DNA of 64,000 bases, taken from positions 1,426,001 to 1,490,000 of the forward strand of contig CM065322.1 of the NCBI GenBank assembly GCA_033032175.1, read 5' to 3'. Origin of the DNA: Saturnia japonica. Lineage: Eukaryota > Arthropoda > Insecta > Lepidoptera > Saturniidae. The notes beneath the pieces are model-generated. The model worked only from the letters and a program-made list of their open reading frames with translations, did no database searches and was not told where the DNA came from. This document shows, in pieces, positions 30,972 through 42,962 of the stretch. Made by a program: the position numbers and the translations under genes. Each line of letters opens with the position of its first letter. The stretch's first letter is position 1.

Positions 30972-32214
30972 GGTGACACTGAAAGTTCTTAGAAAATTAA
31001 AAAATTGAACATACTAGCAAGTTATTAGTTTTATTATATATTTTCAAAATAGTGTCCATTTACATCGATATATCGCTGCATCCGATGGAGCCACTGAGAA
31101 AAGCACTTTGCCCACTCGTCCTTAGGGGTCTCTTTGACGGTATTTTGAAAAGCAGCCACTGCTTACTCGGCGTCCATAAAACGTTTTCCTCGAAGTTTAG
31201 CTTTTATTTTCGGAAATAATTAAAAACAGCAAGGTGCGAGGTCGTGACTATAGGACGGGTGACTCAGTAATTCTACGTCTGACGTCGCCAAGTAGTCGAT
31301 TGTTTGCTTAGCGGTGTGCGACGAGGCGTTTTCGTGGTGAAGGAGGATCCTACTGCGAGGACCTTCTCCCAAACTCTGCAGTAACTCTTTTTCGATCCTC
31401 TAAAACAATCCTAGCGTAACGACCTGTCCTTCCGAAGAAGGAGGCCATCACATTTTTTCCCACGCTTCGATCTCTCTTCACTTTAGTTGGCAACTCCTCG
31501 GAAGGAAACACCCAGACAGCAGACTGTCTCTTAGTTTCGGGATCGTAACAAAAAATCCAGCTTTCGTCACCCGTAAGTATGTCGAACACAGCATTTGAGT
31601 CACCTCTGTTAAATCTTTTAACCATTTCACGACACCAATCAACACGACGGAGTTTTTGGGCGTCTGTCAAATTATAAGGTATCTACCGAGCACAAAGCTT
31701 CCTGACCGCTAAATGTTCATGGAGGATTTGTGCTCTTGACGCATACCGATGCCTCAGCTTGTTCGAATCTGCTGAAAGTCTCTCTTTTTGTCAGTCTCTA
31801 TCATACGCCGTACAACACTGATGTTATCTTCAGTCGTCGCTGTAGAAGGCCGTCCCTCACGCAGTACATTGGTGAGATTAGCGCGACCACGTTTAAACTT
31901 ATTAAACCATTTGTAAGCAGTGGCACGGGTTGGGGCTTCATCGTGAAAGGTCAATCGAAGTATATCATAACTTCCTTGTTGACTTAAATGACATCGAAAG
32001 TCATAAAAAATCATTGTACGAAAATATTCTCGCGTTAAATTCATGCTGACGTGACGCAGACAATTTTCAATATACCGCCAAATCGTAAAGAAATGACAAA
32101 TGAATAAAAAACATACACAATAATATTGGCAAAGAGTTCCAATTTCAAAATCTGAACTTAATTTTTTTTTATATCGTTTACAAGTGGCCAGTTCTAAAAA
32201 CTCTCAGTGTCGCC
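30972..32214 (-). mobile_element. mariner-family DNA transposon, inactive
   Basis: 1,243 bp between terminal inverted repeats that begin GGTGACACTG (30,972) and, on the other strand, GGCGACACTG (32,214). The similarity extends about 25 bp (…A.AGTT.TTAGAA). A TA lies at the left flank; the right flank is less clear. Length and arrangement are normal for mariner. Confidence 0.8.
31034..32044 (-). pseudogene. mariner transposase (DD34D), multiple lesions
   Basis: The N-terminal helix-turn-helix region starts MNLTREYFRTMIFYDFRCHL and includes the ATAYKWFNKFKRGRANL segment. After a frame change near 31,670-31,760 come the first catalytic Asp in ILTGDESWIFCYDPETKR and, after another near 31,380, LLHHENASSHTAKQTIDYLA. 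Next are HDLAPCCF, a stop, and KIKAKLRGKRFMDAE. The C-terminal end is HRMQRYIDVNGHYFEN. In active mariners the second motif is HDN and the third PCD. Here the second Asp is Glu and the third is Cys, at the correct 34-residue spacing. So two of three catalytic residues are lost, besides the frameshifts and stops. Confidence 0.82.
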
Positions 32215-34489
32215 AACGTATATTGCACTTTTAATCTGTTTGTATGCTGGTGAGCTTAAAAGCCATCATGGTGACTTAGTCACTCTTGGTAGATCCTCAT
32301 TTGTCCTTAAGCAGTATTTTTGTATAAATTTACTGTGTGCCAAGATAATAAAAAATATTTTAATTTTAGAACACTTTAGATTTTGCGCAAAAATTTAAAA
32401 TAATAACGAAACTAGTATGGAGTTTATATGAACTGTGTTTATTGCTATGTTTAGTACCCTAAATGAAACTATAAATTGTATTTTGAGAACATAATATCAA
32501 CTAAAGAAAACAAGCTATATTATTAAAAAGGAAACAAAAAACCCGACTGCAACATAACACTTGACATTTTTTTTTTCTATTTTTGCTTTTTATTTGAACC
32601 CCAACCCTCGTAATTGAATATTATATAGCCTATGTTACTCTCACAATGAAGACAAATCTAACGATACCTCGTATGCTAAATTTTATTAAGCCGTTTAGGC
32701 TACAGAGCGTGCTAAAGAAATAGACATAGGTACATACATACGCTCGAGAAATATAAACCTCCTTTTTCATAGTCGGGTAAAAATCACACAAACAGAAAAT
32801 TATACCAGTTTTTATTTATTTATTTATTTTAGGGTTTTATGCATTTCGCACATTTCAGCCCCATTGTATCATAACTATAACATTGATAATGTTTATCTAT
32901 TTAATATAATAATAAAATTCAATTGATTTGAACAAACTACCAGCCTGAATGTCTATGGAAACTATCAATTGCGTGCTGTTTGTTCTAATTCCGTGAGGCA
33001 GTTAGAACTGCACGTTGACTGCAGGCGGACTGCGCAGTCAGTTGAGAGTGTCTATTCTGTTATGTCAACTGCACCAAAACCGCATCCAAAGTGCAATAAT
33101 TCAGCTAGATTCAGATCATCTTTAGTGGCCCTTAGTCAGCGTTTTCAAGTATTTGTGACATTTTTATTGAAAATCAATCAACAAAATATGTAATAGTAAT
33201 AATAATATACTACTCAAATATTTATCTTTACGTTACCCATAGTACTACCTACGAGTTATAGGCAAAATTCATTTTTTGTGAGATCAGCCAACTTAGTTAA
33301 CAATCTCGACGAGTTACCTGAGCTCGACTTATTTCATTCACCTACAAATATAATATTTCGTATCCATTTAGAATTTAAACTGTGTTTTCCAAATAAAATA
33401 AATAAATACTTATTTAATAACTAAAATTCTTATGAATTTTATATTTTCGGACTTATTATTTCACTTTTGGTCATACAATAAATAATTGTATTATGTTTTT
33501 ATTGTAAGAAAACCAGAAGAAATAACATTTTAATTTTTATATGAATATTAAATCATTTTAAGTAATCTATCCTCGTGGTTTTTTCTCAAACTCGCATCTA
33601 AAATTAAAGTACACATCAAAATGTATCTTTACATACCATATATATCATTCGAGAATCATTATTTTAGAATTTTGATGGTTTTTATTATAATCATAAAATA
33701 GTTATTTTGTGTATGAAAGAAAGTGATATAAAAATGTGGATGCGTTTAGGTACTTATTATATATAAATATATATAGGTGCGTTAGATATTATACTTGATT
33801 AAATAAATCGAGAGGCTTAGCAATCAACTTTATCGTGTAAACTTTTTGTAACAATGTGCCGCATAACTTCAGAACATAATTTTTGATACGAGATTGAGAT
33901 TGTATAGCGACAACTATTTTTCATTATAGTATTAATGTAGACAATATTGTCGAATTATATTAAAAAAAAACTAACTTAAATAAACTGCTTATATTACTCA
34001 ATTGTTTTCTTATTACAAAATCCATTATAAAATGAGCCGTGATTAATAGAGAATTTTTTAATAATTTGTAAGTTTATTTTTGAATAGAAAATTTATTAAG
34101 CCCCCGTCACAAGTAATCTATTCATTGAGGCCATTCCCTTAAGCCCAAACATAACATCTCCGCAGTAAGTTGGCGAGGAGTTAGGTATCCTATGGATTCC
34201 AGATGACGCTGCAGATCAGGTGAACGTTTTTCTAAAGTCATTGAAGTGGCACAACATAAAATCTCGACTCAATTCGACCTATTGAAGATGCTCACATCTA
34301 CTTTCAACTAGGAAAGAGCTGTTAATCTTCAAACGGCTGGACAGATTTTCTTGAATGATATCTAAGAACACTCTCAATTAAATCACCTTTTAAATAAAGA
34401 ACTGTTTGCGAGCTACGATGCCACAGATACAAAGATACACACGTGAAACTTATAACACCCCTCTTTTTGCGTCACGGGCACGCGTTTTA
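32215..34489. other. AT-rich spacer, nothing recognised
   Basis: No convincing exon. A short (TTTA)n run lies at 32,812-32,832, similar to the tail of the 13.75-kb LINE, but no LINE coding sequence adjoins it. A modestly GC-richer patch at 34,100-34,270 carries no recognisable motif. Confidence 0.4.
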
Positions 34490-34790
34490 CTCAACCGTCT
34501 CCTCCGTTCAAAATCACCGTTCCTTACGCAGAGGACGAGCGGCTAACTTCGTTCCCGCACATCCACCATCGCGACCTCCCTCTCTCGCGGCAACTCAAGC
34601 CTAGGCCCGTTTCTCGGTGTGAAACCCTTGAGTCTGATAGCCGCCCAATCGATACAGGTGACACTGCACTTGCAATCACTTAGCTACCCACCACACACAT
34701 CATTAGACACAATATGTTCATATATACGTGCACGCCACATATGTACATAGGTTCTGTGAGGAACCTTTTTTCTTTTTTTTACGATAGTTA
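34490..34790 (+). repeat. rep-G copy 3, first half
   Basis: TTACGCAGAGGACGAGCGGC, CTCGCGGCAACTCAAGCCTA, GGTGTGAAACCCTTGAGTCT, GATACAGGTGACACTGCACT and ACATAGGTTCTGTGAGGAAC match the first half of the neighbouring full copy. Confidence 0.7.
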
Positions 34791-34934
34791 GTGTTCAATT
34801 TAACGTCATCATAAATGCTATTAGTTAATAAAATGAAAAACGAGATGGCGCCACATGTGAAATAACTCGCGCGAACGTTTTGTTACCATCAATATGTTAC
34901 GCTTGTATGTGTTTAAATTAAAATCCCCTACGCC

Positions 34935-35550
34935 CGCGTAACCACCATTCTCTCCGCAGAGGATGGGTGGTCAACTTCGCTCCCGCACACCCGTCACGTC
35001 CACCCTCTCTAGCGGCAACCCAAGCCTAGGTCCGTTCCCCGGTGTGAAACCCTTGGGTCAGGCATCCGCCCGCACGATACAAGTGACACTATACGTGCAA
35101 CACTTAGCTACCCACATACAACATTACACACGTATGAACACACACACGTGCACACCACACAGGTACATAGGTTCTGTAAGGGACCTTTTTTTTTCTTTTT
35201 TGCTCTAGTTAGACTAATGCGCTAGTTAGTGTAGAAAAACCATTCCGATCACTAAATACACATACGCATGGCTCCCTCCTTCCTCCCAGGACGAGGGGAA
35301 CGTGCATATGAGTATATGTTAGTAGCTCGAATTTGTAGGAGTAGGGAATTAGATAGATCGCGACATTTTCGCATTCGCGACGACCGCCCGAGCTGAGGTT
35401 CGGCCACTCTGGCACTCTCTGTGGGTCGTCACAAACTTTGGCGGCTGAGTGCCCTAAGCGCTCGCCCCCAAGTCCGGTGAAGCTGTAAAAGCCGCAGCGG
35501 CTCCGTTTTTGGATAGGGCCCCTAAGACTAACAGTGTAGTCAGTTAAAAA
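34935..35550 (+). repeat. rep-G copy 4, full length
   Basis: The most complete forward copy. First half 34,935-35,195 (CCGCAGAGGATGGGTGGTCA … ACATAGGTTCTGTAAGGGAC), T-rich junction, hairpin (35,256-35,311), then ATCGCGACATTTTCGCATTC, GGCGGCTGAGTGCCCTAAGC, CGCTCGCCCCCAAGTCCGGT and TTTGGATAGGGCCCCTAAGA. No frame in either strand shows a known protein motif. Confidence 0.75.
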
Positions 35551-35629
35551 AATAATTAACCTTTTTTCTACCAAAGTAAACAGTGTATTATTTGAAAGTG
35601 AACCCTAATGTATAGACGTATAGTGACAA

Positions 35630-35790
35630 GTGTTAAGTAAACGAACAGTTAGTGTATTTAGATTACTAAGTACATATACACATGTTCCTTCCTTCATCCC
35701 AGGAGGAAGAGGACATGTATAAGTATATAATATGTATAATGTATATGTTAGTTTAGCTCGATTTTACGGATAGGGATTATTGGCTATACT
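35630..35790 (+). repeat. rep-G copy 5, hairpin region only
   Basis: GTTAGTGTATTTAGATTACT, the hairpin at 35,672-35,722 and GTTAGTTTAGCTCGATTTTA match the start of the second half; the GC-rich remainder is missing. Confidence 0.65.
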
Positions 35791-36544
35791 TCGGCTGATT
35801 CTATAACGCGACAAACCTCAACTTTAGACATGGTGTACGGTCAAAATTCAATCTGACACAATTGTCGTGCCTTACCGTTTTCCTATTTTATTTTATACTA
35901 GCTATACTTCCACGATTTGGTCCGTGTTAATTTTATACGACAAATATCCCCAACGCGGGTGCTGGTAGGCAATTTGTTATACTTTGTGTATATCTATCGA
36001 CATTTTTATGCGGAATAAATCATTTTTGAAATTATAACATAGTTTATGTTACTCGCTGATACTATAGCTCTCATGAAAGAATTTTTAAAATCGGTACAGT
36101 AGTTTTTGAGTTTTCCATTACAAACAAAATATCTAATCTTTCCTCTTTATAATATTGGTATAGATAACTTACTGTACGGTGGTAAAATTCAATCGTGCAC
36201 GTAAGACTCCCCAGCCTTTAAATGTTTACCTACACCGTTTACCTGTACTAAGTAATTATAAATTATTAAGCATCGAAAATTATACACGTATTTTGAAATT
36301 TTTGATTAATATTTGCTTCTATTAGAAGTAGTATTAAATATTATTATTAGTATTTATTTATAGTATCTGTTATTTAAAATATATTTCATTGTAAACATAC
36401 AGTATTTCTAATTTTCAAATCATGATATTTGCTATTTGTAAAATAAAAGTCCGTATTTTAATTTAACGTACTGTATGTTTTGTTGTAAGCTTTATTATAT
36501 TTTTTATATTAATTTTCATTTAATTGGGTAGGACATTTTTGAAA

Positions 36545-36650
36545 ACAATTTTTTTTTGATCTACACTGGACCCGGGTTTCCTTATTATTAATTTTAGTTT
36601 TGATCCGCACTAGACCCGGGGTTCCCTCTTATTAATTTTAGACACCCTTT
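36545..36650 (+). repeat. two-copy tandem repeat (~50 bp)
   Basis: TTTGATC.(A/G)CACT(G/A)GACCCGGG followed by TTCC.TATTATTAATTTTAG occurs twice in direct succession (36,556-36,600 and 36,600-36,643). Confidence 0.7.
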
Positions 36651-37299
36651 TAAGTTTGTTACTTATGGTATTATAATTATTTTTTCTTTTTCGTAGTTAA
36701 TAACTTTCATAATGTAGATAAATCTAATGAAATACAATGAAAGAAAATTTTATTTTAACATAAAACAATCTGCAGAGAGAAAATATTAAAATATATCCAA
36801 AGAAGTAACAGTGCATTTCGTAGCTGTTTAGGCATCTTTTATTCTATTCTCGGTATCTTTGGTTTTTGCCGTAAATAGAAAATATTACAGTTTACCCCGT
36901 TCCACTAAACCTAGCAAGTATGATAGTCAGATTCAATAAGCAAAGCGTCGTAAAAGTAAAGACGAAAATTTATAAACAAACTTAGTTTGCGCTTGCTTCG
37001 AAGCGTTCTTGATTATTTTTGCAGAATTCTCTATTCTTTGTTGCATATTATATATAATATTATCAAATTATGTTGGAAATATTTATTTTCATATAGAAAT
37101 TTATATATCAAAAGAAGCAAGGCAGTATTCAATAATATAATAGAAAATTTATCACAATGTCAATTCGTAATGCACTGGTCATTTTTAAAGTCCAGATATT
37201 TCAATTTTCTCTGTATAAAGCGCCACTAAGAGAACATACCTATAGCGTTAAGGGTTTATAGTTTTTACTCTGTTTAAAAATGTGATCTGTTTAATTTAA
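36651..37299. other. AT-rich spacer
   Basis: An 80-codon plus-strand frame around 37.0-37.2 kb shows no recognisable motif. Nothing else seen. Confidence 0.35.
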
Positions 37300-37720
37300 G
37301 AGCTCTGTTCTTGTCGGTGGTGCAGTTGCCACTGTTCCCTATCCTCTGCCTTTCTTTGGACCTCTTGATACGACACGACTCCCACTGAATCCTTCACTTG
37401 TTGGAAAAAGTTTCCTTCTAAAGTATTTTGAATACCTTGTCGTACCGTATAAAGTGTCCAATCATCTTTTCTCTTCTGATATCAATATTTCTCAAAAACT
37501 ATCTTTCCTCGTCAACCATTCTTAACACTTTCTGTCCATCTAACGTTTTCCATTCTCCTCGAACACCAACTATCAAACGCTGCCAACCTTTCTCTGTCCC
37601 TTTGGTTTACCGTCCATATTTCACAGCCATAGAATGCTATGCACCAGATGTAGGTCTTATGAACCGTTTTCTAATCTTGTGTTGTGATATGTGTTATTTC
37701 GATAACTTTTAGCTAATTCT
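37300..37720 (-). pseudogene. RTE-type LINE ORF C-terminal remnant
   Basis: Minus-strand translation in broken frames gives KTYIWCIAFYGCEIWTVNQR, DRERLAAFDSWCSRRMENVR, then a diverged stretch and VKDSVGVVSYQEVQRKAEDR followed by QLHHRQEQSS. These are typical C-terminal segments of RTE-clade LINE proteins after the RT domain (Y..A.YG.E.W….R..E.F…C.RRM). Stops and frameshifts throughout; RT core absent. Confidence 0.7.
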
Positions 37721-38224
37721 ATCCAATTATTACTACTTCATTAAAATCGAAATATTTAACATAACATGACTTTGAAACCTAGTCTGAATAAATATGTATC
37801 TTCTATACGTCTAGCTTCATGGGCTAAAAAATTAAGAAACAATGTTTGAAAGATTAGCGAATAATATTTCAACTCGTCACTGGATATAAAGTTTAAATCT
37901 TTGGACAAGGGAATTTAAGTTGTCGAGATTACATACTCGTTTGGCCTAGTTTACAACTTTCCAACTTTTATATAAGTTAATAAAGTTTTTCCATTTCCTT
38001 ATCAGTTGCAGTAATATTGCGTATAATCTTCTGTTTCAGCAAATCTTTAAAAGGTTTTTATATGTTATAACAACGAGTTGTATTACTTTAATTTTTATTT
38101 TTATTTATATGTTAAAGAGAAATACACGGGTAAAACAAACGAATAGAAGAAATGTAGGCCATTTACAAGCTTTCACGATTCGCAAGTTGATAGTCGTTTA
38201 AAAATGTAAGTTAATTATATGGTT

Positions 38225-38425
38225 TACTAGCTGTGCCCACAGCTTCGCATGTGTGGACTATAAAATGCCGTCGATCGGGCATACGTGCAAATCGTACTAT
38301 CCCCACTCCCGGTTATTCTAAAGACAAAAACACTTATTGTGTATACATATAAGAGATCCTTAGAAGATAGATATTTTGTTGATTTTTTGTCTTTTTAAGA
38401 TCTAAAATTATATACTACATTATTT
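38225..38425 (+). repeat. rep-B copy 2 (partial)
   Basis: CTAGCTGTGCCCACAGCTTC, GTGTGGACTATAAAATG, and CTTAGAAGATAGATATTTTG match the 5' part of 42,560-42,910. Confidence 0.55.
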
Positions 38426-39049
38426 TGATGTATCTCTTGTACCCCACGCGAAGTGCAATGTTTTGCAATTTAGCGACCTAATAAGGACGGGCTATACAAC
38501 CGGCCGCGTACGATGCACGTCTGCTCGAATCTCAAAACTCCCACCGACACACCCACTCATATATAATAGAAAGAGAAAGCGAGAGATAAAGTCGCATGAA
38601 GTCAACTTCTACCGCCAACCGCATTGAAAAACCTCTTTCCGAAAATGGCATACCTACTACGGTGGTGTGTGCGATTAATCCCCTTATAGTTAATTTAAAT
38701 ATAAAAATATTTATTGGAATTTCTAAAATAATAAAATGGTAAATCTCCTCGGTGCTCAGTTATCAACCTTCAAAAACATTTTACGAACCTTTTTATACAA
38801 ATTACTCTAGTACATTATTCACCTTTTTACTCATAATGGTATGAAACCAATGAACCAATCCAAATCCTTTGAACCAATCAATGAGTTTTCATTTAATTAA
38901 TTCCATGAGGATCGTATTTAAAATTATTATAATAATAATATTCGTACGATAGATTTTGACGATGTGTAGGGTACATAGAGTAATAACACATTAACCGACT
39001 AGAATAGATATATCAAACAAAGTCGTTGTCTTAATGCATATGAAAGTAT
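38426..39049. other. spacer, nothing recognised
   Basis: Mixed AT-rich DNA with a CpG-richer patch near 38,490-38,650. No exon or terminal repeat recognised. Confidence 0.35.
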
Positions 39050-39715
39050 ATACGTGGGCTATTCCAAAAATTGTTAGTGAAATTAAAGATAAAATATGAA
39101 TAAGTTTTATTATTTACAACTTTTCAAAATATTCCCTTTCAACCCCAATACACTTATGCATTTGGGAAAAGCACTTTTCGAAACATTTAAAAAATGTATT
39201 TTGCAGGTGATCGAAAAATAACCGCCGAAACTCTTCGTTTGTCTCTTCTGCAGTGTTAAATTTTCGCCCAAGAAATATTAAAAAAAAACGCATGGAGATA
39301 AATCTGGGCTGTAGGGAGGATGTGGCAGCATTTGTACCCCCGAAGTATTCAAACAGTCCATGGTTCTAGCAGTTATGTGAGCGGGTGTGTTATCTTGGTG
39401 AAAAAGAATGCCACGGACACCGCTCCTCGGTCGCTCGCTATTCAAATCCTCGAAAGCTTCGCAATATCATTCACTAGTAACTGTTCTACGATATTATAGC
39501 AGAATTACTGCTACAGGTCCACTGCGTCGAAAAAAACCGCTATCATTTTTTTTATTAACGATCCGACCGCGAATAACTTTTGTGGGCAACTCGTCTTCTT
39601 CAAACACCCATTCCGTGGATTGTTGCTATATTTCAGGGATAACGTACCCATTTCCCGTAAGTTCTTATTTATATCCGCCGATAAAAGCATATCACGGAAA
39701 GCACGCATAGCAAAA
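39050..39715 (-). pseudogene. mariner-like transposase remnant (C-terminal two thirds)
   Basis: Minus-strand translation across frames yields VRGILFHQDNTPAH-like residues (…ILFHQDNTPAHITARTMDCL), a PHPPYSPDL-like region (seen as LP.SLQPRF after substitutions) and an end near FPKCISVLGLKGNI. This is the mariner layout from the second catalytic Asp to the C-terminus. Stops are frequent, the N-terminal domain is missing, and no terminal repeat pair was found. It abuts a LINE fragment at about 39,700. Confidence 0.55.
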
Positions 39716-40140
39716 AAATATTTTGAATGTTTTCAATTCTATGGTTATGTATGTTATAATAAGGAGAATCCACATTATATGAGATGCAAATTCTAAAATA
39801 CTTCTTACATAAGCACAAAATAAATCTTTAAAAGACGAATTATTTTTAAAATGAATTGATAATCTAGTTATGAAGCCCAAAATTTTATAAGATTTCTGAG
39901 TAATGTATTTTACATATGATAATTTATGATCGAGATATACTCCCAGATCCCTACAGTTCAATACAGTTTTTTAATAGAGGGTATATTTGATTATGAATTG
40001 TTAATTCAAAAAGCTTACTAAAGACTGGTAGAATTAACACAGGCCTATATGTTTCGATTTTTGTTCTTGAATCACCCTTGTGAATAGGAACAACCAAGGC
40101 TTCCTTCCATTTATTGAATTTTTTTTTAAAGAAAACACAA
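39692..40140 (-). pseudogene. jockey/CR1-type LINE RT with internal deletion
   Basis: Reading minus from 40,130, KFNKWKEALVVPIHKGDSRT and ETYRPVLILPVFSKLFELTI, the first RT blocks, run to LLKNCIEL and a stop. From 39,955, RDLGVYLDHKLSYVKYITQK, ILGFITRLSIHF and LFCAYVRSILEFAS follow. These are the post-catalytic thumb segments. The whole catalytic core, including the [FY]ADD box, is missing between them, with the junction near 39,960. Confidence 0.72.
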
Positions 40141-40409
40141 CATTTTATTATTGATTGACATTATTAACTTATTCTTATTACACAATACACACCGCGATGG
40201 AATGAACAAAGAAAATCTATTTTCATTAACTGCGAAGTCGTTACCGTAAGATTGCAACGTAATTAACAGACACGTAAAATGTCTTAAACGCTCTTACCGT
40301 GCATATATCTTCAGAACAGAGTCCATGAAAACTAAATTATAGAGCTACGAGCATACCAACCGCTCTCATCTATGAAATTGATAGTTGTTCAACAATTGGC
40401 TTAAAATTT

Positions 40410-40695
40410 CACTGCAGACAAAATACGGTTGTGTACGTAGCCCGATTTGTTCCAGCCAATGATATTTTATGAGTAGACAAGGCATTGACGCTCTTTATAT
40501 GCCATCGTAAATGGTGGGCAATTGCCCTCAGTTTACCTTCGACTTGATACCGGCGTGAGTGAGAAGAAACTTTTGTCCTTTTTTGAAAACAGAGTTTCCG
40601 CGTTACGCTGTGATTTCCTGTCTCTTTTGTTTCAACATGTTGATAACAAAACTTGTGACTTTTCAAATTACTTTAACTGAGAGTATAACGCGTAT
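40410..40695 (+). repeat. rep-I copy 1
   Basis: CTTCGACTTGATACCGGCGT, GAGAAGAAACTTTTGTCC, GCGTTACGCTGTGATTTCCT and GAGAGTATAACGCGTATATT recur at 50,770-50,975. Only two copies seen here. Confidence 0.65.
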
Positions 40696-41269
40696 ATTTA
40701 TAAAACGTCATTAGTTCCGGCAGTTGTACATAAGAGTGAGGCCATTGGGTTTTTAGATTTTTATCACGCATTATTAGCCGCATGTCGAAACGTGAAAAAA
40801 TGGAAAGATAGTGGTGCAAGGTAATAAATCCTTCTGTGTACATCCACTAAATAGACAACAATTCCTTAAACAAACTTTTAATTGTTTAAGACCCCGTGTA
40901 TAACATTAAAAAGAAAATTGTGACCTCCCCCTCCTACACATGATTAGAAGGAAGAATTTTCTCATAAAATGAATTGAGTTATTTTTATTTGTTTCATGCC
41001 GTCTTAGTACGTCGTGAATTCGGGAACATTGATACATATAAGAAAACTGTATGTTTAGTAGTGTAGAGTTAAGTCGTTTTTCGGAACACCCATTCATTTA
41101 TAGCAAGAAATTCTTTATACCATTTTAAATATTATTAATTTATAAATATTGTTTTAATAATATTTTTATAACTTCCCATCTATTCCTTTCGTCAGCAAAA
41201 GTAAGAAAAAATTGTACTATTCTTACGAACTACTTGAACGTAGTTTAGTGTAAAAAAATTATATTGTAG

Positions 41270-41575
41270 AAGGGTGTGTAAGGGGTGTCGAATTAAATCT
41301 TCAGAACTGAAACTCCCAAGCGATTCTCAATGCACGTGGTTTTCCCTACTAAGTGACGAACGAGGAAATGGCTATAACGGGGTGGCGACCACCACGCATG
41401 TGGTGAAAATTCCACCATATTGGTTCGCTTTTGCGTATCGGATTTCAGGATTAATGCAGGCCGGCATGACAGCGGTGACCGTCGATGGATTTCGATCTCG
41501 CGGTCTTTGCCGTTGTATTATGATTATACTGTCCTTACCATCAGGGACAGTGATACTATAACAAAAATGTTGACA
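41270..41575 (+). repeat. rep-F copy 4, longest
   Basis: The unit starts in a CGAATTAAATCTTCAGAACT region, contains GGGGTGGCGACCACCACGCA, CAGGCCGGCATGACAGCGGT and GATTATACTGTCCTTACCAT. Its 3' half matches the shorter copies at 1.2, 17.2 and 18.9 kb. The overlapping 95-codon frame has no recognised domain. Confidence 0.5.
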
Positions 41576-42559
41576 AACCCAATCGAGTTTATTTCCGGCT
41601 TTTCTCGATGACTAGGATATTTTCCGAATCGGTAGTACTGTTTTAACTTTCATTAATGTGGGGTTGTGGGTGTGGAATAAAATATTATTTATTTGTACTC
41701 TGTTAGTTTGATAATAATCACACTCTTGGTCTTAAATATACAAATCTTAATAATACACGTCTAAACGCAGCTAATGTCGTCACACAACCCCCCGTCCTCC
41801 TTCCTATTTCCTACCCCTTTCCTTCATATAGCGTATTGTTCACAAACACTCTTGGCTCGTTCATAACGTCATCTCTTTTACATCGTCTTTCACTCTATAA
41901 TAACCAATAAAACATACCATAGATATTTTAACTTTTGTAAGCAAAGGTCATTATATCATTGATGTGTCCTAAGAGCCTAAATTAAATAGGATATCTTTGA
42001 TTCTTAAACTGAAAAAGTAAAAAAAATACGTTCGACCTTCATATTTCAAACGTACAAAAATATATGATTTTTATTTGACGGCTCATAAAACCCTGTGAAG
42101 AAGGACTTTCTGACGTAACATATTAATATAATTTATCAACCTTCACATTTCTCTCAGAACTTTACTTACACGATGTAATTTTTTACAATCATTCTTGCTT
42201 TTAGAGGGACTCAAACTGACATACTACTTAATCTACAACAACCTTATAACTTTGATATACGACTGCTTCCAAGTAATCTGACATGGTTTTTATGACACCG
42301 TTATTTATTACAAGCTTATATTTAACTTACCTTGTCAGTATTAATCTTAATCTTGCAACTGATTTTAAAACAGTTTCCCTCCACCAATTGAGCAGAAATT
42401 ATGCATGTAATACACGCTTAGGATGACTAAGTGACGTCATTCTAAATCCAATATGGCGGACTTCAAATGATGGCTGACCAATTGTTTTTATATACTTATG
42501 TAAGTGAAATATTAAATAAAAGTTTTTTTTCATTTATTATACTAATTTAATTTATATAC
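41576..42559. other. AT-rich spacer
   Basis: No coding frame, terminal repeat or RNA gene recognised. Confidence 0.4.
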
Positions 42560-42915
42560 TACCTGTACCCGTGGCTTCGCTCACGTGGACTACAGAATGG
42601 CCGTGCTAATATTGCTCTCTCGCTCCCGGCTATTTAAAAGATAAAATGCTTATTGTGGGTGTTCCTTAGAAGATAGATATATACTCTGCCGGAACTTTTT
42701 GTAGGTATTTTTAATGCCTATGATTATGTAGTACATTAATTTGCTATGACTAGTTTTTTTTTATTTGTGCGGAGCCCTAACTATTTTTCTAAAATAAAAG
42801 TAGCCTAAGTTACTCCCTATATCATCAGCTATCTATCAGTGAAAGTCCCGTCAAAATCAGTCCAACCGTTTTGGAGATTACCCGGAAGAAACAGACAGAT
42901 ATCAATTTAAAAAGT
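42560..42915 (+). repeat. rep-B copy 3, full
   Basis: CCCGTGGCTTCGCTCACGTG, GCTCCCGGCTATTTAAAAGA, AGTAGCCTAAGTTACTCCCT, AGTGAAAGTCCCGTCAAAAT and GGAAGAAACAGACAGAT occur in order, matching 20,390-20,780 in reverse. Confidence 0.65.
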
Positions 42916-42962
42916 TGGTATTTTTGTTATAGGTAAATATATCCTACTGTATATCGTATATA

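Noticed and set aside
32969..33193. 74-codon frame near 33 kb
   Set aside because: No motif, poor surroundings, no homologous feature recognised.
41274..41561. 95-codon plus-strand frame
   Set aside because: Most of it overlaps the repeated rep-F segment and contains no known domain.
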